A stretch of DNA of 64,000 bases from Arthrobacter sp. B3I9 (GCF_030816935.1 NZ_JAUSYO010000001.1:1550001-1614000); one strand, 5' to 3'. Counted from the stretch's first letter, positions 48,425-57,390 are shown. Program-made: numbers and translations. Notes: generated by a model not told the origin, from the letters alone.

Positions 48425-49261
48425 ATGATCCGTTTCGAAAATGTCACCAAGGTCTACGACCAGAACCAGCGTCCCGCGCTGGATTCGATCAACCTTGAGA
48501 TCGACCGCGGCGAATTCGCCTTCCTGGTCGGAGCCTCCGGTTCCGGCAAATCGACTTTCCTGCGCTTGGTCCTCAAAGAGGACCGTGCCTCCTCCGGTGC
48601 TGTCTATGTCGCCGGCCAGAACGTCGCAAAGATCTCCAGCTGGCGAGTGCCCCGGCTCCGCCGCGGTATCGGCGTCGTGTTCCAGGACTTCCGGCTGCTG
48701 CCGCAGAAAACCGTGTTCGCCAACGTCGCCTTCGCCATGCAGGTCATCGGCAAGAGCCGCGGCGTCATCCGCGACACCGTCCCCGAGGTCCTGAAGACCG
48801 TCGGCCTGGAAGGCAAAGAGAACCGCCTGCCCCACGAACTCTCCGGCGGCGAGCAGCAGCGCGTGGCAATCGCGCGCGCCGTCGTCAACCGCCCCGGAAT
48901 CCTGCTGGCCGACGAGCCCACCGGAAACCTTGACCCCACCACGTCCATGGGAATCATGGGCGTGCTGGACAAGATCAACCAGAACGGCACCACGGTAGTG
49001 ATGGCAACGCACGACGACGACATCGTCAACGAGATGCGCAAACGCGTGGTCGAGCTCGAGAACGGCGTCGTGATCCGGGACGAGGCCCGGGCCCTCTACA
49101 CATCAATGATCCCGATCGTGGGGCAGTCCCGCCGGCTCAAGGACGCCAGCGGCCGGGAAGATCCGGAGCCCGTGACCGCCTCCGTCGCTGCCAGCCACGG
49201 CTCAAGCCGCATCGGCGGCGCTGGCGCCGAGGTCCGTGCCGCAGGGGAGGGCCAGCTGTGA
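48425..49261 (+). CDS. ftsE: Cell division ATP-binding protein FtsE
   Basis: ATPase partner of FtsX; the pair controls peptidoglycan hydrolases at the division site. The 278-residue product has Walker [10 protein letters not shown] (about residues 37-45), the signature [14 protein letters not shown], Walker [13 protein letters not shown] and the switch His in ATHDDD. It is about 50 residues longer than a standard FtsE: the extra tail is polar and low in complexity. The stop overlaps ftsX by 4 bases. The downstream M23 peptidase is the likely output. Confidence 0.97.
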   Translation: MIRFENVTKVYDQNQRPALDSINLEIDRGEFAFLVGASGSGKSTFLRLVLKEDRASSGAVYVAGQNVAKISSWRVPRLRRGIGVVFQDFRLLPQKTVFANVAFAMQVIGKSRGVIRDTVPEVLKTVGLEGKENRLPHELSGGEQQRVAIARAVVNRPGILLADEPTGNLDPTTSMGIMGVLDKINQNGTTVVMATHDDDIVNEMRKRVVELENGVVIRDEARALYTSMIPIVGQSRRLKDASGREDPEPVTASVAASHGSSRIGGAGAEVRAAGEGQL

Positions 49262-50172
49262 GGCTCGCATTCATCCTCAGTGAGATCGGCAGCGGCCTGC
49301 GCCGCAACCTCTCCATGGTTATCTCCGTCATCCTGGTGACCTTTGTATCCCTGACCTTCGTCGGCGCAGCGGGCATGCTGCAGCTGCAGATCAACCAGAT
49401 GAAAGGCTACTGGTACGACAAAGTCCAGGTGGCCATCTTCCTGTGCAGTGACGGTTCGACGGCGGCCGGCTGCGCCACCGGGCCGGTCACCCCGGAGCAG
49501 CAGGAGAGCCTCCGCGCCCTGCTGGAGTCGCCCGCCGTCGCGCAGTACGTCAACGACTTCCAGTTCGAGTCCAAGGACGACGCCTACAGGCACTTTAAGG
49601 AACAGTTCTCGAATTCCCCGATCGTCGACTCCGTGACGCCGGACCAACTGCCCTCGTCGTTCCGGATCAACATGAAGGACCCGGAGAAGTACCAGATCAT
49701 CAGCGAGACCTTCTCCTCGCAGGCCGGTGTGGAGACCGTCATCGACCAGCGCCAGCTGCTGGAACGGTTGTTTTCCGCGATGAATGCCGCCTCCTTGGTG
49801 GCCGTCAGCATCGCCGGCGTGATGATCGTGTGCGCGATCCTCCTGATCGCTACCACCATCCGCCTGTCCGCGTTCAGCCGCCGCCGCGAAACCGGAATCA
49901 TGCGCCTTGTGGGAGCCTCCAAGATGGTGATCCAGCTGCCGTTCATCCTTGAGGGCGTGATTGCCGCCGTCATCGGCGCCGCCCTGGCCTCGGCCACGCT
50001 CTGGGCCGTGGCGCAGTTCTTCCTCGGCGACTATCTGTCCCAGCAGTACCCGGACACCGCCTTCATCTCGCCCGGCCAGACCCTGGTCCTGGCCCCGGCC
50101 CTGATCGGAACGGGCGTTGTCCTGGCCGGAATCTCCTCACTGCTCACCCTCCGCCGTTACCTGAGGGTCTAG
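49258..50172 (+). CDS. ftsX: Cell division protein FtsX
   Basis: Four-helix membrane partner of FtsE. The 304-residue product has an N-terminal helix ([20 protein letters not shown]), a large outer loop of about 130 residues with two cysteines ([13 protein letters not shown]), and three C-terminal helices including [20 protein letters not shown]. The outer loop of actinobacterial FtsX binds and activates NlpC/P60 or M23 hydrolases. It starts at a GTG overlapping ftsE and is followed by the M23 gene one base after its stop. Confidence 0.96.
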   Translation: MRLAFILSEIGSGLRRNLSMVISVILVTFVSLTFVGAAGMLQLQINQMKGYWYDKVQVAIFLCSDGSTAAGCATGPVTPEQQESLRALLESPAVAQYVNDFQFESKDDAYRHFKEQFSNSPIVDSVTPDQLPSSFRINMKDPEKYQIISETFSSQAGVETVIDQRQLLERLFSAMNAASLVAVSIAGVMIVCAILLIATTIRLSAFSRRRETGIMRLVGASKMVIQLPFILEGVIAAVIGAALASATLWAVAQFFLGDYLSQQYPDTAFISPGQTLVLAPALIGTGVVLAGISSLLTLRRYLRV

Positions 50173-50173
50173 C

Positions 50174-51595
50174 GTGCGTAACGAAACAGGATTTCAGATG
50201 ACACCGAACAACCGACGGGCACGTCGGTCCGGCCAGGCCGGCCCAGTCCGGGCCCGTGGCCGGATGGTCAGTGCCGCGCTGGCGCTGGTCCTCGCCGCAA
50301 GCCTGGGCACCTCGGCGCCCGTGGCCTCCGCCGATGACCTCGAAGACCAGCAGGCTGCCCTGAAGGACCAGGCGACGCAGGTCCAGCATTCCCTCGAATT
50401 CGTGGACGCCCGGATTGCCCAGGCCGCCGGCGACCTGGTCCTCTACCAGGGACAGCTTCCCGGTGCCCAGCAGGCCCTGCTCGACGCGCAGGGGCGGGTG
50501 GCCGGCGCTGTCCGGGAGGTCGACGCCCTCGCGGCGCGGGTGGATCTCGCCCAGCAGAACAAGGCCAAGATCGCCGAGCAGCTGGAGACGGACAAGAAAA
50601 AGATCGCCGACACCAAGAAGCTGATCGGGCAGATTGCCACGCAGGCCTACAAGTCCGGCGGCGTGCCGTCCAACCTGTCGCTGTTCTTCGGCTCAAACAA
50701 CGGCAACCTGACGGACACGATCGACCTCGCGGACCAGGCGATGCGAAGCCAGAACGCCGCCATGGACAAGCTCACCCAGCAGAGCGCCACCAACACCAAC
50801 GCCCAGGCCCGCCTCGAGGCGGTGGAAGCCGAAATCCAGGACCTCAAGGCAAAGGCCGACGCCGCCCTGGCACGGGAGCAGGCCGCCCGGGACGAGGCCG
50901 AGGCCAAGAAGGCGCAGGTGGACAAGCTCATTGCGGATACCACGCGCCTCGACGCTGAACTGCAGGCCGCCAAGCCCGGCATCCAAAGCCAGCTGGCCCA
51001 GGTGAAGGCCCAGCAGGACGCCGTCGCAGCGGAAATCGTCGAGCGGGACCGGAAGCTGCGCGAAGCCTGGGAAGCCGAGCAGCGGCGCATTGCCGAAGCC
51101 GCCGCGGCGGCTGCCCGCGCCCAGGGCCAGGCCGTCCAACCGTATGTCCCGCCGGCCCAGGGCTCGCCGTCGGCGTTCGGCCTCAGGCACCCGTTCGATT
51201 CCAGCATCCCGATCACCTCCGGCTTCGGCTGGCGCGCGACGCCGCCGGGCACCGTCGACTTCTACGGCCAGGGCGGCTACATGCACACCGGCATCGACTT
51301 CGGCGCCGCCTGTGGCACACCGGTGTACGCACCGGCCGCCGGCACCGTCTTCTCGGCCGGCTGGGCCAACGACGGCGGCGGCAACAACGTCAAGATCTCC
51401 CACGGTGTTGTCCAAGGCAATTCGTTGACCACGATTTACTACCACAACTCCCGCGTGGTGGTCTCGCCCGGACAGCAGGTCAGCCAGGGGCAGCTGATCG
51501 CATACTCCGGCACCACCGGAAACTCCACGGGCTGCCATTCGCACTTCGAAACCTGGCTCAACGGCCGGGCCGTCGATCCCATGAACCTGCTCTGA
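50174..51595 (+). CDS. M23 (LytM) murein hydrolase with coiled coil, EnvC-like
   Basis: Secreted peptidoglycan endopeptidase or hydrolase activator. The 473-residue product has a signal peptide (ALALVLAASLGTSAPVASA), two long coiled-coil segments (about 45-320, rich in EAKKAQVDKL-type heptads) and a C-terminal M23 domain with HTGIDFG near residue 371 and HSHFE near 455, so the zinc ligands are in place. Location directly after ftsEX makes it the likely target of the complex. Start uncertain: GTG 50174 with GAGGG upstream, or ATG 50198 with AGGA upstream. Confidence 0.93.
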   Translation: MRNETGFQMTPNNRRARRSGQAGPVRARGRMVSAALALVLAASLGTSAPVASADDLEDQQAALKDQATQVQHSLEFVDARIAQAAGDLVLYQGQLPGAQQALLDAQGRVAGAVREVDALAARVDLAQQNKAKIAEQLETDKKKIADTKKLIGQIATQAYKSGGVPSNLSLFFGSNNGNLTDTIDLADQAMRSQNAAMDKLTQQSATNTNAQARLEAVEAEIQDLKAKADAALAREQAARDEAEAKKAQVDKLIADTTRLDAELQAAKPGIQSQLAQVKAQQDAVAAEIVERDRKLREAWEAEQRRIAEAAAAAARAQGQAVQPYVPPAQGSPSAFGLRHPFDSSIPITSGFGWRATPPGTVDFYGQGGYMHTGIDFGAACGTPVYAPAAGTVFSAGWANDGGGNNVKISHGVVQGNSLTTIYYHNSRVVVSPGQQVSQGQLIAYSGTTGNSTGCHSHFETWLNGRAVDPMNLL

Positions 51596-51724
51596 TCCGC
51601 CGGGAGCGAAGCCTCCCGGTTGTCCCGCAGCTCTACCGTAAACTGGAGAAAATCGGCGCCGACGTGGCGGCCGAACCATTGGCCGGCGTTCAGCCGGCCG
51701 CAACGCGAACCAAGGAGTTGTACC

Positions 51725-52195
51725 GTGCCTAAAGAAAGTGGCCGTAAGGTAGTGGCCACCAACCGCAAGGCCCGGCACGACTACCACATCCTCGACACCT
51801 ACGAGGCCGGGATCGCTTTGATGGGGACGGAAGTGAAGTCCCTCCGCGAGGGCCACGCCTCCATGGTGGACGGCTTCTGCACCTTCTACAACGACGAGCT
51901 GTGGATGGAGGGCATCCACATCCCCGAGTACCACCAGGGGAGCTGGACCAACCATGCCGCCCGCCGCCGCCGGAAGCTGCTGCTGCACCGCGAGGAGCTC
52001 ACGAAGATCTCGCACAAGATCCGCGAATCCGGCTTCACGATCGTTCCCCTCCAGCTGTACTTCCTGGACGGGCGCGCCAAGGTTGAGATCGGCGTCGCAC
52101 GCGGCAAGAAGGAATACGACAAGCGCCAGACGCTGCGCGAGCAGCAGGACAAGCGCGAGGCCCTTCGTGTGATGCGCGAGCGGAACCGCCGCTGA
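51725..52195 (+). CDS. smpB: SsrA-binding protein SmpB
   Basis: Binds tmRNA and brings it to stalled ribosomes. The 156-residue product has the family motifs RKARHDYHILDTYEAGIAL, GTEVKSLREGHASM and the basic C-terminal tail (KRQTLREQQDKREALR) that enters the mRNA channel. The GTG start has AAGGAG seven bases upstream; an earlier start is not needed. The ssrA gene follows 139 bases later. Confidence 0.97.
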   Translation: MPKESGRKVVATNRKARHDYHILDTYEAGIALMGTEVKSLREGHASMVDGFCTFYNDELWMEGIHIPEYHQGSWTNHAARRRRKLLLHREELTKISHKIRESGFTIVPLQLYFLDGRAKVEIGVARGKKEYDKRQTLREQQDKREALRVMRERNRR

Positions 52196-52334
52196 AGTCT
52201 GCGCCGGGGACGCGCCCGCCGCGTCGGGGGAATGATTCCGCCGGTGCATGCGTTATGCTTGGTAGTCCGGGAAGGAACGGAGTGGAAACCGCGAGGAGAC
52301 CACGAAGAGCTGGACCGGTTTGATAACAAAATAC

Positions 52335-52700
52335 GGGGATGATCGGTTTCGACGATGTTAGTCGCGACAGGTGAAGCGGGCCGAGGATGCAGAATTATCT
52401 CGTAAACGCTTTCTGCAAACCAATAAGTGCCGAATCAAAACGCACTGACTTCGCTCTCGCTGCCTAAGCAGTAAGACAGTCCGTCAGCCCGAGGTTGCTA
52501 TTGCCCCGGATCCTGGCGTCATTTAAATAGCCACTGCTGTTTACCCCCGTCATCGGGGTGAACGGGACTCTTTGATGACTGGGCCCGGATCAGCCAGCTG
52601 TTTGCAGCATGGCTGGGGCCGAGAAACTCCAACGCAAACTGCGCCCGGAGAAGCCCTGACAACACGACATCGGACGGGGGTTCAATTCCCCCCATCTCCA
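52335..52700 (+). ncRNA. ssrA: Transfer-messenger RNA
   Basis: The 5' end GGGGATG pairs with CATCTCC at 52693-52699 as the acceptor stem, and the T arm (GGGGGTTCAATTCCCCC) precedes it. The internal tag frame runs 52429-52467 and encodes AESKRTDFALAA before TAA, a typical actinobacterial degradation tag ending ALAA. The 3' CCA is not encoded. SmpB is encoded just upstream. Confidence 0.97.
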
Positions 52701-52707
52701 CTTTTGT

Positions 52708-52746
52708 GATGAGTCGAGACATCCTTTACGGATGTCTCGGCTCATC
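52708..52746 (+). terminator. First hairpin after ssrA
   Basis: A 17-bp stem with one G-U pair (52708-52724 with 52730-52746) and a five-base loop, right after the tmRNA end. No T run follows, so it may act with the next hairpin. Confidence 0.65.
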
Positions 52747-53481
52747 GTTGACACCCCGGTCTTCGGACCGGGGTGTTTTTCTTTGTCCGGATTGGTAGTC
52801 CCGGGTGGGATGCTGGGCGCTGGCGACGACAACAGAATGAGGGCCAGGACGCCCGGTCCGGACGAGGGTAGCAATGGCCTGCGCGATCTTCCGTCCGCCC
52901 CGTGACGAAGGCTCGATGGGGTTCGCGTAGTCCTCATCCTCGGAGCAGATAAGCCGCAGGTCGATCAGCGGTGCTCCTATGGAAAAGGCAGCCCGCGTGA
53001 TGGCATCGTTGAAGAGGGACAACGCGGCCTTGATGACCTTCTGGTTCGGCTCTGACGGGGGAGTGTCATAGATCGTGCACACAGCCGCGGGCAGGTCCTG
53101 AGCCAGGACGGCAGGGAGCATTGCCCGATAGTCTGCGTCGAACCGGTCTCTCGCCGCGCCAAGCAAAAGCAATGCCTCCGCCACCGAAGCCGGATGCTCC
53201 TGCAGCAAAGGCGCATAGCCGAGGGCATCGTTTCCGCCCACGCTCACCACCAGATGGGTAGCGTCCAAGGGGAGTTGGCCCAACTGGCGTGCGACGCCGG
53301 TAATCACGTCCCCGTCCACCGCAAGGAGCGAACATTTCCATCCGGGGAGCTCTTCCCGCAGCTGCGTAATGACGTCCGGTCCGCTGTCAACGTAGGCGGC
53401 GTTGTCGAAAATGGAATCGCCCAGCAGGACCACGTGGCCCGATTCCGGGAGCTTGTTCGATGCAAAATCCATGAGCCACAT
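52726..53481 (-). CDS. SGNH/GDSL hydrolase
   Basis: A 251-residue hydrolase-type protein without signal peptide. The GDS block VVLLGDSIFDNAAY carries the nucleophile Ser23, and the oxyanion block SVGGND lies near 91. The late catalytic block reads NPIEPSSRGGRKIA, where the usual D-x-x-H has N and E, so the catalytic His is not at the normal place. Similar subfamilies exist, with unknown substrates. The ATG start has GAGGG upstream. The last ~18 residues (RKTPRSEDRGVNDEPRHP) are antisense to the ssrA terminators. Confidence 0.85.
   Translation of the reverse strand: MWLMDFASNKLPESGHVVLLGDSIFDNAAYVDSGPDVITQLREELPGWKCSLLAVDGDVITGVARQLGQLPLDATHLVVSVGGNDALGYAPLLQEHPASVAEALLLLGAARDRFDADYRAMLPAVLAQDLPAAVCTIYDTPPSEPNQKVIKAALSLFNDAITRAAFSIGAPLIDLRLICSEDEDYANPIEPSSRGGRKIAQAIATLVRTGRPGPHSVVVASAQHPTRDYQSGQRKTPRSEDRGVNDEPRHP
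52751..52780 (+). terminator. Intrinsic terminator of ssrA, UUCG tetraloop
   Basis: An 11-bp stem (52751-52761 with 52766-52776) closed by a stable cUUCGg tetraloop and followed by T residues. The coding end of the convergent hydrolase gene runs through this terminator and the hairpin before it. Confidence 0.9.
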
Positions 53482-53537
53482 GTTGCACCCTCGCGTAGGG
53501 ATCCGCTACCTGTGGGGGCGCAGACATTCGTTGCAGC

Positions 53538-54077
53538 TCAGCTGACGCGGGTCACCCGGACACCGGCCACCGCCCCGGTCCATGGCGTATCACCTGGGCT
53601 GGAAAGCAACAGGTGGGCTGAGACGTACCCTTGCTGGAGATCGATCACCCGGGAAGTGACGCCGACACAGTCCAGCTCGAGTTCAACCGGCCTGAAGCCG
53701 CCATCGGGGTCCTCCTGGGTGAGGAATAGCTGTGCCTCGGCAGCACCAACGCAGGCTGCAGTGATCGCGTACTGCCCCGGAACCTGCACCTTTGCTGACT
53801 TCCCAAAGCCCCTGGCCGGGCCATCAAGGGGGCCAGCGTCGGAAAAGAGGACTGCCTCGCTCGGAGCGCCGAGGAGCCGGTCCAGTCCTGCAAAGTTGTC
53901 CGCCTCTTGGTCCAGGATGCGCCGGTTTATTGCCCGTTCAGGAGACGTTGGTCCGGGGCCACGCGACAGCGCAGCAGGTTGCGGTGGCTCCGGATAGTCG
54001 TAAACACACCCCGTGGTCCCGCTGCATATGGCCAGCAATCCCAGCACACTGGAAGCCCAACGTCCCTTGTCCTTCAT
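53538..54077 (-). CDS. Hypothetical lipoprotein
   Basis: A 179-residue product with a hydrophobic N-terminus (ASSVLGLLAICSGTTGC) ending in a lipobox-like TTGC, so it is probably a membrane-anchored lipoprotein. The mature part is acidic and Gly/Pro-rich with two more Cys (ITAACVGAAEAQLFL, LELDCVGVTS) that may form a disulphide, and ends in TGAVAGVRVTRVS. I do not recognise a family. Start set at the ATG at 54077; a GTG nine bases upstream is also possible. It lies 56 bases upstream of the hydrolase gene on the same strand. Confidence 0.75.
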   Translation of the reverse strand: MKDKGRWASSVLGLLAICSGTTGCVYDYPEPPQPAALSRGPGPTSPERAINRRILDQEADNFAGLDRLLGAPSEAVLFSDAGPLDGPARGFGKSAKVQVPGQYAITAACVGAAEAQLFLTQEDPDGGFRPVELELDCVGVTSRVIDLQQGYVSAHLLLSSPGDTPWTGAVAGVRVTRVS

Positions 54078-54089
54078 TCCCACCACTCC

Positions 54090-54513
54090 ATGGTGGGCAG
54101 CCTATCGTCACAAGGCAACACCCCTCTGGTAGAGCCACACTTGTTCGGAGTGACCGGAGCCCTGTTTGTTGTGCCCGCCCTGGCTTCGTGCGCGTCAGCG
54201 TCGGCGTCGCCCCAGGCGAAGGCTCCTGTCCCGACGGCCACGGTGACAACAGGAGAGACGACGACGGCGTGTCATGACCCCTTTGTCGCAGATGTCGACA
54301 CCAGTGTCCCCGGTGCGGCGACTCCCGTCGAAGCTGCCGCGGAATGGGCGGCCGAGCATCCAGCCGCACCGTCCGGCGCCCACCGCCGGCTGGACGCCAA
54401 TTGATGCGCAGACCGTGAGGAGCGGGGACTGGATCGTCGGTGTCTCGCCCACCATTCCGGGCGGCTGGGTCATTTCGGGACTGGGTTGCGCTGGCCCGCA
54501 GCGCCAGAATTAG
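54090..54513 (+). pseudogene. Small lipoprotein gene, probably frameshifted
   Basis: The first frame (54090-54404) encodes a signal (VTGALFVVPALASC) with lipobox ALASC and a Thr/Pro-rich mature part ending AEHPAAPSGAHRRLDAN and a TGA. A second frame, shifted by +1, continues across the same bases with AGWTPIDAQTVRSGDWIVGV, then SPTIPGGWVISGLGCAGP, to a TAG at 54513. That second part reads like a protein, while the end of the first frame does not. One extra base (or two missing) between about 54300 and 54400 would join them. No slippery sequence is visible, so a decayed gene or a sequencing error is likelier than programmed shifting. Confidence 0.5.
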
Positions 54514-54551
54514 TCCGGCGTAAGGCCTTGGCCGCCATAGTGGCTGAACAA

Positions 54552-54587
54552 CGAAAGGGCCGGAAGCTGATGCTTCCGGCCCTTTCG
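54552..54587. terminator. Bidirectional terminator
   Basis: A perfect 16-bp stem (54552-54567 with 54572-54587) with a four-base loop lies between the plus-strand lipoprotein gene and the minus-strand Lys-rich gene. The arms carry A and T stretches at their ends but no long T run. Confidence 0.8.
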
Positions 54588-54645
54588 CTGTTTCGCGCCC
54601 TAACGGTCAGGTCGGCACAGCCACCGGCCGTTAAAAGGCGCTGGA

Positions 54646-54780
54646 TCAGCGCTTCTTGATGTGCGCTACCGGGTCGGCATGGGTGTCCGCGATGTTCTTG
54701 GACTTCTTGTCGGCCCGTTTTTCCTTGATCGTCTTGACCGGCTTCTTGGCCTGGTTCTGGTGTGGAGTTTTGTCAGGCAT
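54646..54780 (-). CDS. Small Lys-rich protein, 44 residues
   Basis: The ATG has a perfect AGGAGG five bases upstream, strong evidence of translation. The product starts MPDKTPHQNQAKKPVKTI and ends DPVAHIKKR; 11 of 44 residues are lysine and it is hydrophilic throughout. No domain is recognisable. It might bind nucleic acid by charge, but that is a guess. It lies downstream of a zinc-ligand protein gene on the same strand (47 bases apart). Confidence 0.75.
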   Translation of the reverse strand: MPDKTPHQNQAKKPVKTIKEKRADKKSKNIADTHADPVAHIKKR

Positions 54781-54827
54781 TGCGCCCTCCTAAGGCGGAG
54801 GGGCCGGGGCGGCCCCGTGCTCCTAAA

Positions 54828-55199
54828 TTACGCCTCCGGAACCGCAACGTCCACGATGCCCACGAAGCGGCTGCCTACGCCCTCGTACTCGCTGCGGACC
54901 AGCCCTGCGGCGACGCCGGGGACCTCGTGCGGGGCATGGTGTGCGCAGCAGACGTAGGTGAAGTCGGGCCACCACTTTTTTGGCCGGGCGGCTTCGGAGA
55001 ACCCGCAGACGGCACACGTGAGCTGGACCCAGACCGGGCGTTTGCCCGTCCGGTTCGCCTTCGACTGGACCAGCCACGGCGGCGGATTGTCCAGCAGTTC
55101 GCCGAGTTCGGCGTCCGTGAGGCGGGGAGGAATGCCGTGACGATGCGCCATCTCCAGCGGAATATCAAGGATCTGGGCTGCTTCGCGTCGGGTAATCAT
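54828..55199 (-). CDS. Hypothetical protein with zinc-ligand-like cysteines
   Basis: A 123-residue product. The N-terminus is HTH-like (ITRREAAQILDIPLEMAHRH), followed by RLTDAELGELLDNPPPWLVQ. A central CAVCG and a later YVCCAHHAPH provide possible zinc ligands. The C-terminus is beta-rich (SRFVGIVDVAVPEA). A role in DNA or RNA binding is possible, not shown. The ATG at 55199 is the first start in a long open stretch. The mntR stop is 57 bases upstream. Confidence 0.7.
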   Translation of the reverse strand: MITRREAAQILDIPLEMAHRHGIPPRLTDAELGELLDNPPPWLVQSKANRTGKRPVWVQLTCAVCGFSEAARPKKWWPDFTYVCCAHHAPHEVPGVAAGLVRSEYEGVGSRFVGIVDVAVPEA

Positions 55200-55255
55200 C
55201 CTTCAACTTTAGCCGCACCGTGGGGGCGGCCCAGGACGCTCAACGTGCCCGGAGC

Positions 55256-55975
55256 TCACGGCCCTTCGACGCTGCAGCCGGCATGGGCCACGTCGCTGGA
55301 AACCCACAGGGCCGATGCCACCTCATCGGCGAGGTCGATCTCGCGCCCGCCGCTGCCGGACCCGATCCTGACAACCAGCGCTCCGCCGAACGGTCTCCGG
55401 CCGATGACCTCAACGGCTGCGTCCAGGTCGATTTCCTCGGCGGCGAGGTAGCGCAGCAGCTCAGGGTTCTCGTCACTGATCCTGGTGATCCGACCGGTGT
55501 GGCCCTCATCCAGCTGGTTCATCCGGTGGGCCCCGGGCATCAAGACGGAACCGTCGGCGGCCGGGATCGGGTCGCCGTGCGGGTCCCGGACCGGGTGGCC
55601 CAGTTTCGCGGCCATCCGCTCGATGAAGGTGTCCGAGACCGCGTGCTCGAGAAGCTCGGCTTCGTCGTGGACCTCGTCCCAGCGGTAGCCCAGCTCCTGG
55701 ACGAGGAAAGTTTCGATCAACCGGTGACGCCGGACCATCAGCAGGGCCAGCCGGACGCCGTCGGCCGTCAGCGTGATGGCACTGTAGGGCTGGTGGTCCA
55801 CGAGGCCCTGGTCCTTGAGCTTGCGGACCATTTCCGAGACCGATGAGTTCGCGACGCCGAGCCGCTGGGCCAGCTGCGAGGAAGTGATGGGCTTGTCCTG
55901 CCACTCCGTGAAAGAGTAAATGACCTTGACGTAATCCTCGATGGAGGAGGATGGCGGACTGGTCTTCACAGCCAC
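55256..55975 (-). CDS. mntR: DtxR/MntR-family metal-dependent repressor
   Basis: The 239-residue product has a DtxR-type winged helix (EDYVKVIYSFTEW, ITSSQLAQRLGVANSSVSEM, VRKLKDQGLVDHQ), a dimerisation/metal domain (HRLIETFLVQELGYRWDEVH, HAVSDTFIERM) and a C-terminal SH3-like domain. It starts at a GTG four bases after the mntH stop, so both are in one transcript. This context points to a manganese sensor repressing mntH; iron is the alternative. Confidence 0.9.
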   Translation of the reverse strand: MAVKTSPPSSSIEDYVKVIYSFTEWQDKPITSSQLAQRLGVANSSVSEMVRKLKDQGLVDHQPYSAITLTADGVRLALLMVRRHRLIETFLVQELGYRWDEVHDEAELLEHAVSDTFIERMAAKLGHPVRDPHGDPIPAADGSVLMPGAHRMNQLDEGHTGRITRISDENPELLRYLAAEEIDLDAAVEVIGRRPFGGALVVRIGSGSGGREIDLADEVASALWVSSDVAHAGCSVEGP

Positions 55976-55979
55976 AAGC

Positions 55980-57284
55980 CTACCGTCCGGCAGCCCCGGA
56001 GAAGGTAAGCCACAGCAGCACCAGGTTCAGGGCCACAACCAGGACCACGGCCGTGACGGCGGCGATCCGGAGCGGCATGCGGTCGGCGAACCGGCCCATC
56101 AGCGCTTTGTTGCTGGTCAGCACCACGAGCGGAACCAGGACGAAGGGAATGCCGAAGCTCAGCACCACCTGGCTGAGGACCAGGCCCCAGGTGGGGTCGA
56201 AGCCCACCGAGAGCAGTACGACCGCGGGGATCAGCGTGATCACGCGGCGGGTCATCAGCGGGATCCGGATCTTGAGCAGGCCCTGCATGATGGTGCCGCC
56301 GGCGTAGCAGCCCACCGAGGTGGAGGCCAGGCCTGAGGCGAGCAGGCCGACGGCAAAGACGACGCCGACCACCGGACCCAGGTTCGCGGTAATGGCCCCG
56401 TGGGCCCCCTCGATGGTGTCCGTTCCCTCCTCGCCGCCCAAGGTGGACGCGGCCAAAAGCAGCATGCCGATGTTGACGATACCCGCGATGGCGAGCGCGG
56501 CCACCACGTCCCAGCGGGTGGCTTTGACGAGCCGGGCCATCGCCGGCACGGGGACGTGCAGGTGGGGGTTCGGCCGGTGCCGGTCCCGCGAGAGGGCGGA
56601 GTGGACGTAGATGGCGTGCGGCATCACCGTCGCACCGAGCATGCTGGCCGCCAGCAGCACCGTGTCCGGGCCCTGGAAGCCCGGGACCAGCCCGGCGACG
56701 AAGCCGCCGGGGTCCGGCGGGCTGATGAACAGGCCGGCCAGGAATCCGATGGTGATGATGGCCAGGAGGAAGATGATGGCGAATTCGAAGGGACGCTGCC
56801 GGTTCCTGGCCTGCACCGCGAGCAGGGCCATCGACACGCCGCCGACAATGAGGGCACCGAGGGGCAGCGGCAGTCCGAAGAGCAAGTACAAAGCGATCGC
56901 CCCGCCTACAACTTCGGCGAGGTCCGTTGCTGCGGCCACGATCTCGGCCTGCACCCAGAAGGCGCGCCGCCAGAACGGCTTGAGGCGTTCGCCGAGGATT
57001 TCCGGGAGGCTCCTGCCGGTCACAATTCCAAGCTTCGCGGACTGGTACTGGACCAGCACGGCCATCACGTTGGCGACCACGAGGACCCAGACCAGGAGAT
57101 ACCCGTACTGTGCCCCGGCGGTGAGATTAGCGGCGACATTGCCGGGATCGACATAGGCGATCGAGGCGACGAAGGCCGGACCCAGCAGGCCCAGCAGCGC
57201 ACGGCGTCCCCCGTGCTTCCGGGGGAGGGGCGCTCCCGGCACCGGTGATTCGCGTCCAGTCAGATCCAGCACTGCGGCTCCCAT
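55980..57284 (-). CDS. mntH: Nramp-type divalent metal transporter MntH
   Basis: Proton-coupled Mn2+/Fe2+ importer. The 434-residue product has 11 membrane segments and the metal-binding DPGN motif (YVDPGNVAANL, near residue 46) and MPH in GATVMPHAIYVHS. The ATG is followed by a short cytoplasmic tail. A promoter with an imperfect dyad over its -10 box lies 39-68 bases upstream of the start, fitting control by the co-transcribed MntR. Confidence 0.95.
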   Translation of the reverse strand: MGAAVLDLTGRESPVPGAPLPRKHGGRRALLGLLGPAFVASIAYVDPGNVAANLTAGAQYGYLLVWVLVVANVMAVLVQYQSAKLGIVTGRSLPEILGERLKPFWRRAFWVQAEIVAAATDLAEVVGGAIALYLLFGLPLPLGALIVGGVSMALLAVQARNRQRPFEFAIIFLLAIITIGFLAGLFISPPDPGGFVAGLVPGFQGPDTVLLAASMLGATVMPHAIYVHSALSRDRHRPNPHLHVPVPAMARLVKATRWDVVAALAIAGIVNIGMLLLAASTLGGEEGTDTIEGAHGAITANLGPVVGVVFAVGLLASGLASTSVGCYAGGTIMQGLLKIRIPLMTRRVITLIPAVVLLSVGFDPTWGLVLSQVVLSFGIPFVLVPLVVLTSNKALMGRFADRMPLRIAAVTAVVLVVALNLVLLWLTFSGAAGR

Positions 57285-57322
57285 GGTCCGGGCGTCAACG
57301 TCGACGCATTAAGGTGGCCTAC

Positions 57323-57352
57323 ACCTTACTTTTAGGCATACCGAAACCATAA
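57323..57352 (-). promoter_or_regulatory. mntH promoter with candidate MntR operator
   Basis: On the minus strand TTATGG (57352-57347), an 18-base spacer and TAAGGT (57328-57323) form a promoter. An imperfect dyad GCCTAAAAGTAAGGT (57323-57337) overlaps the -10 box and resembles half-sites of DtxR/MntR boxes (TTAGG/CCTAA). Confidence 0.5.
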
Positions 57353-57390
57353 GCCACCGCATCCGTCGGCTGCAACGGGGCCGGTAACAA

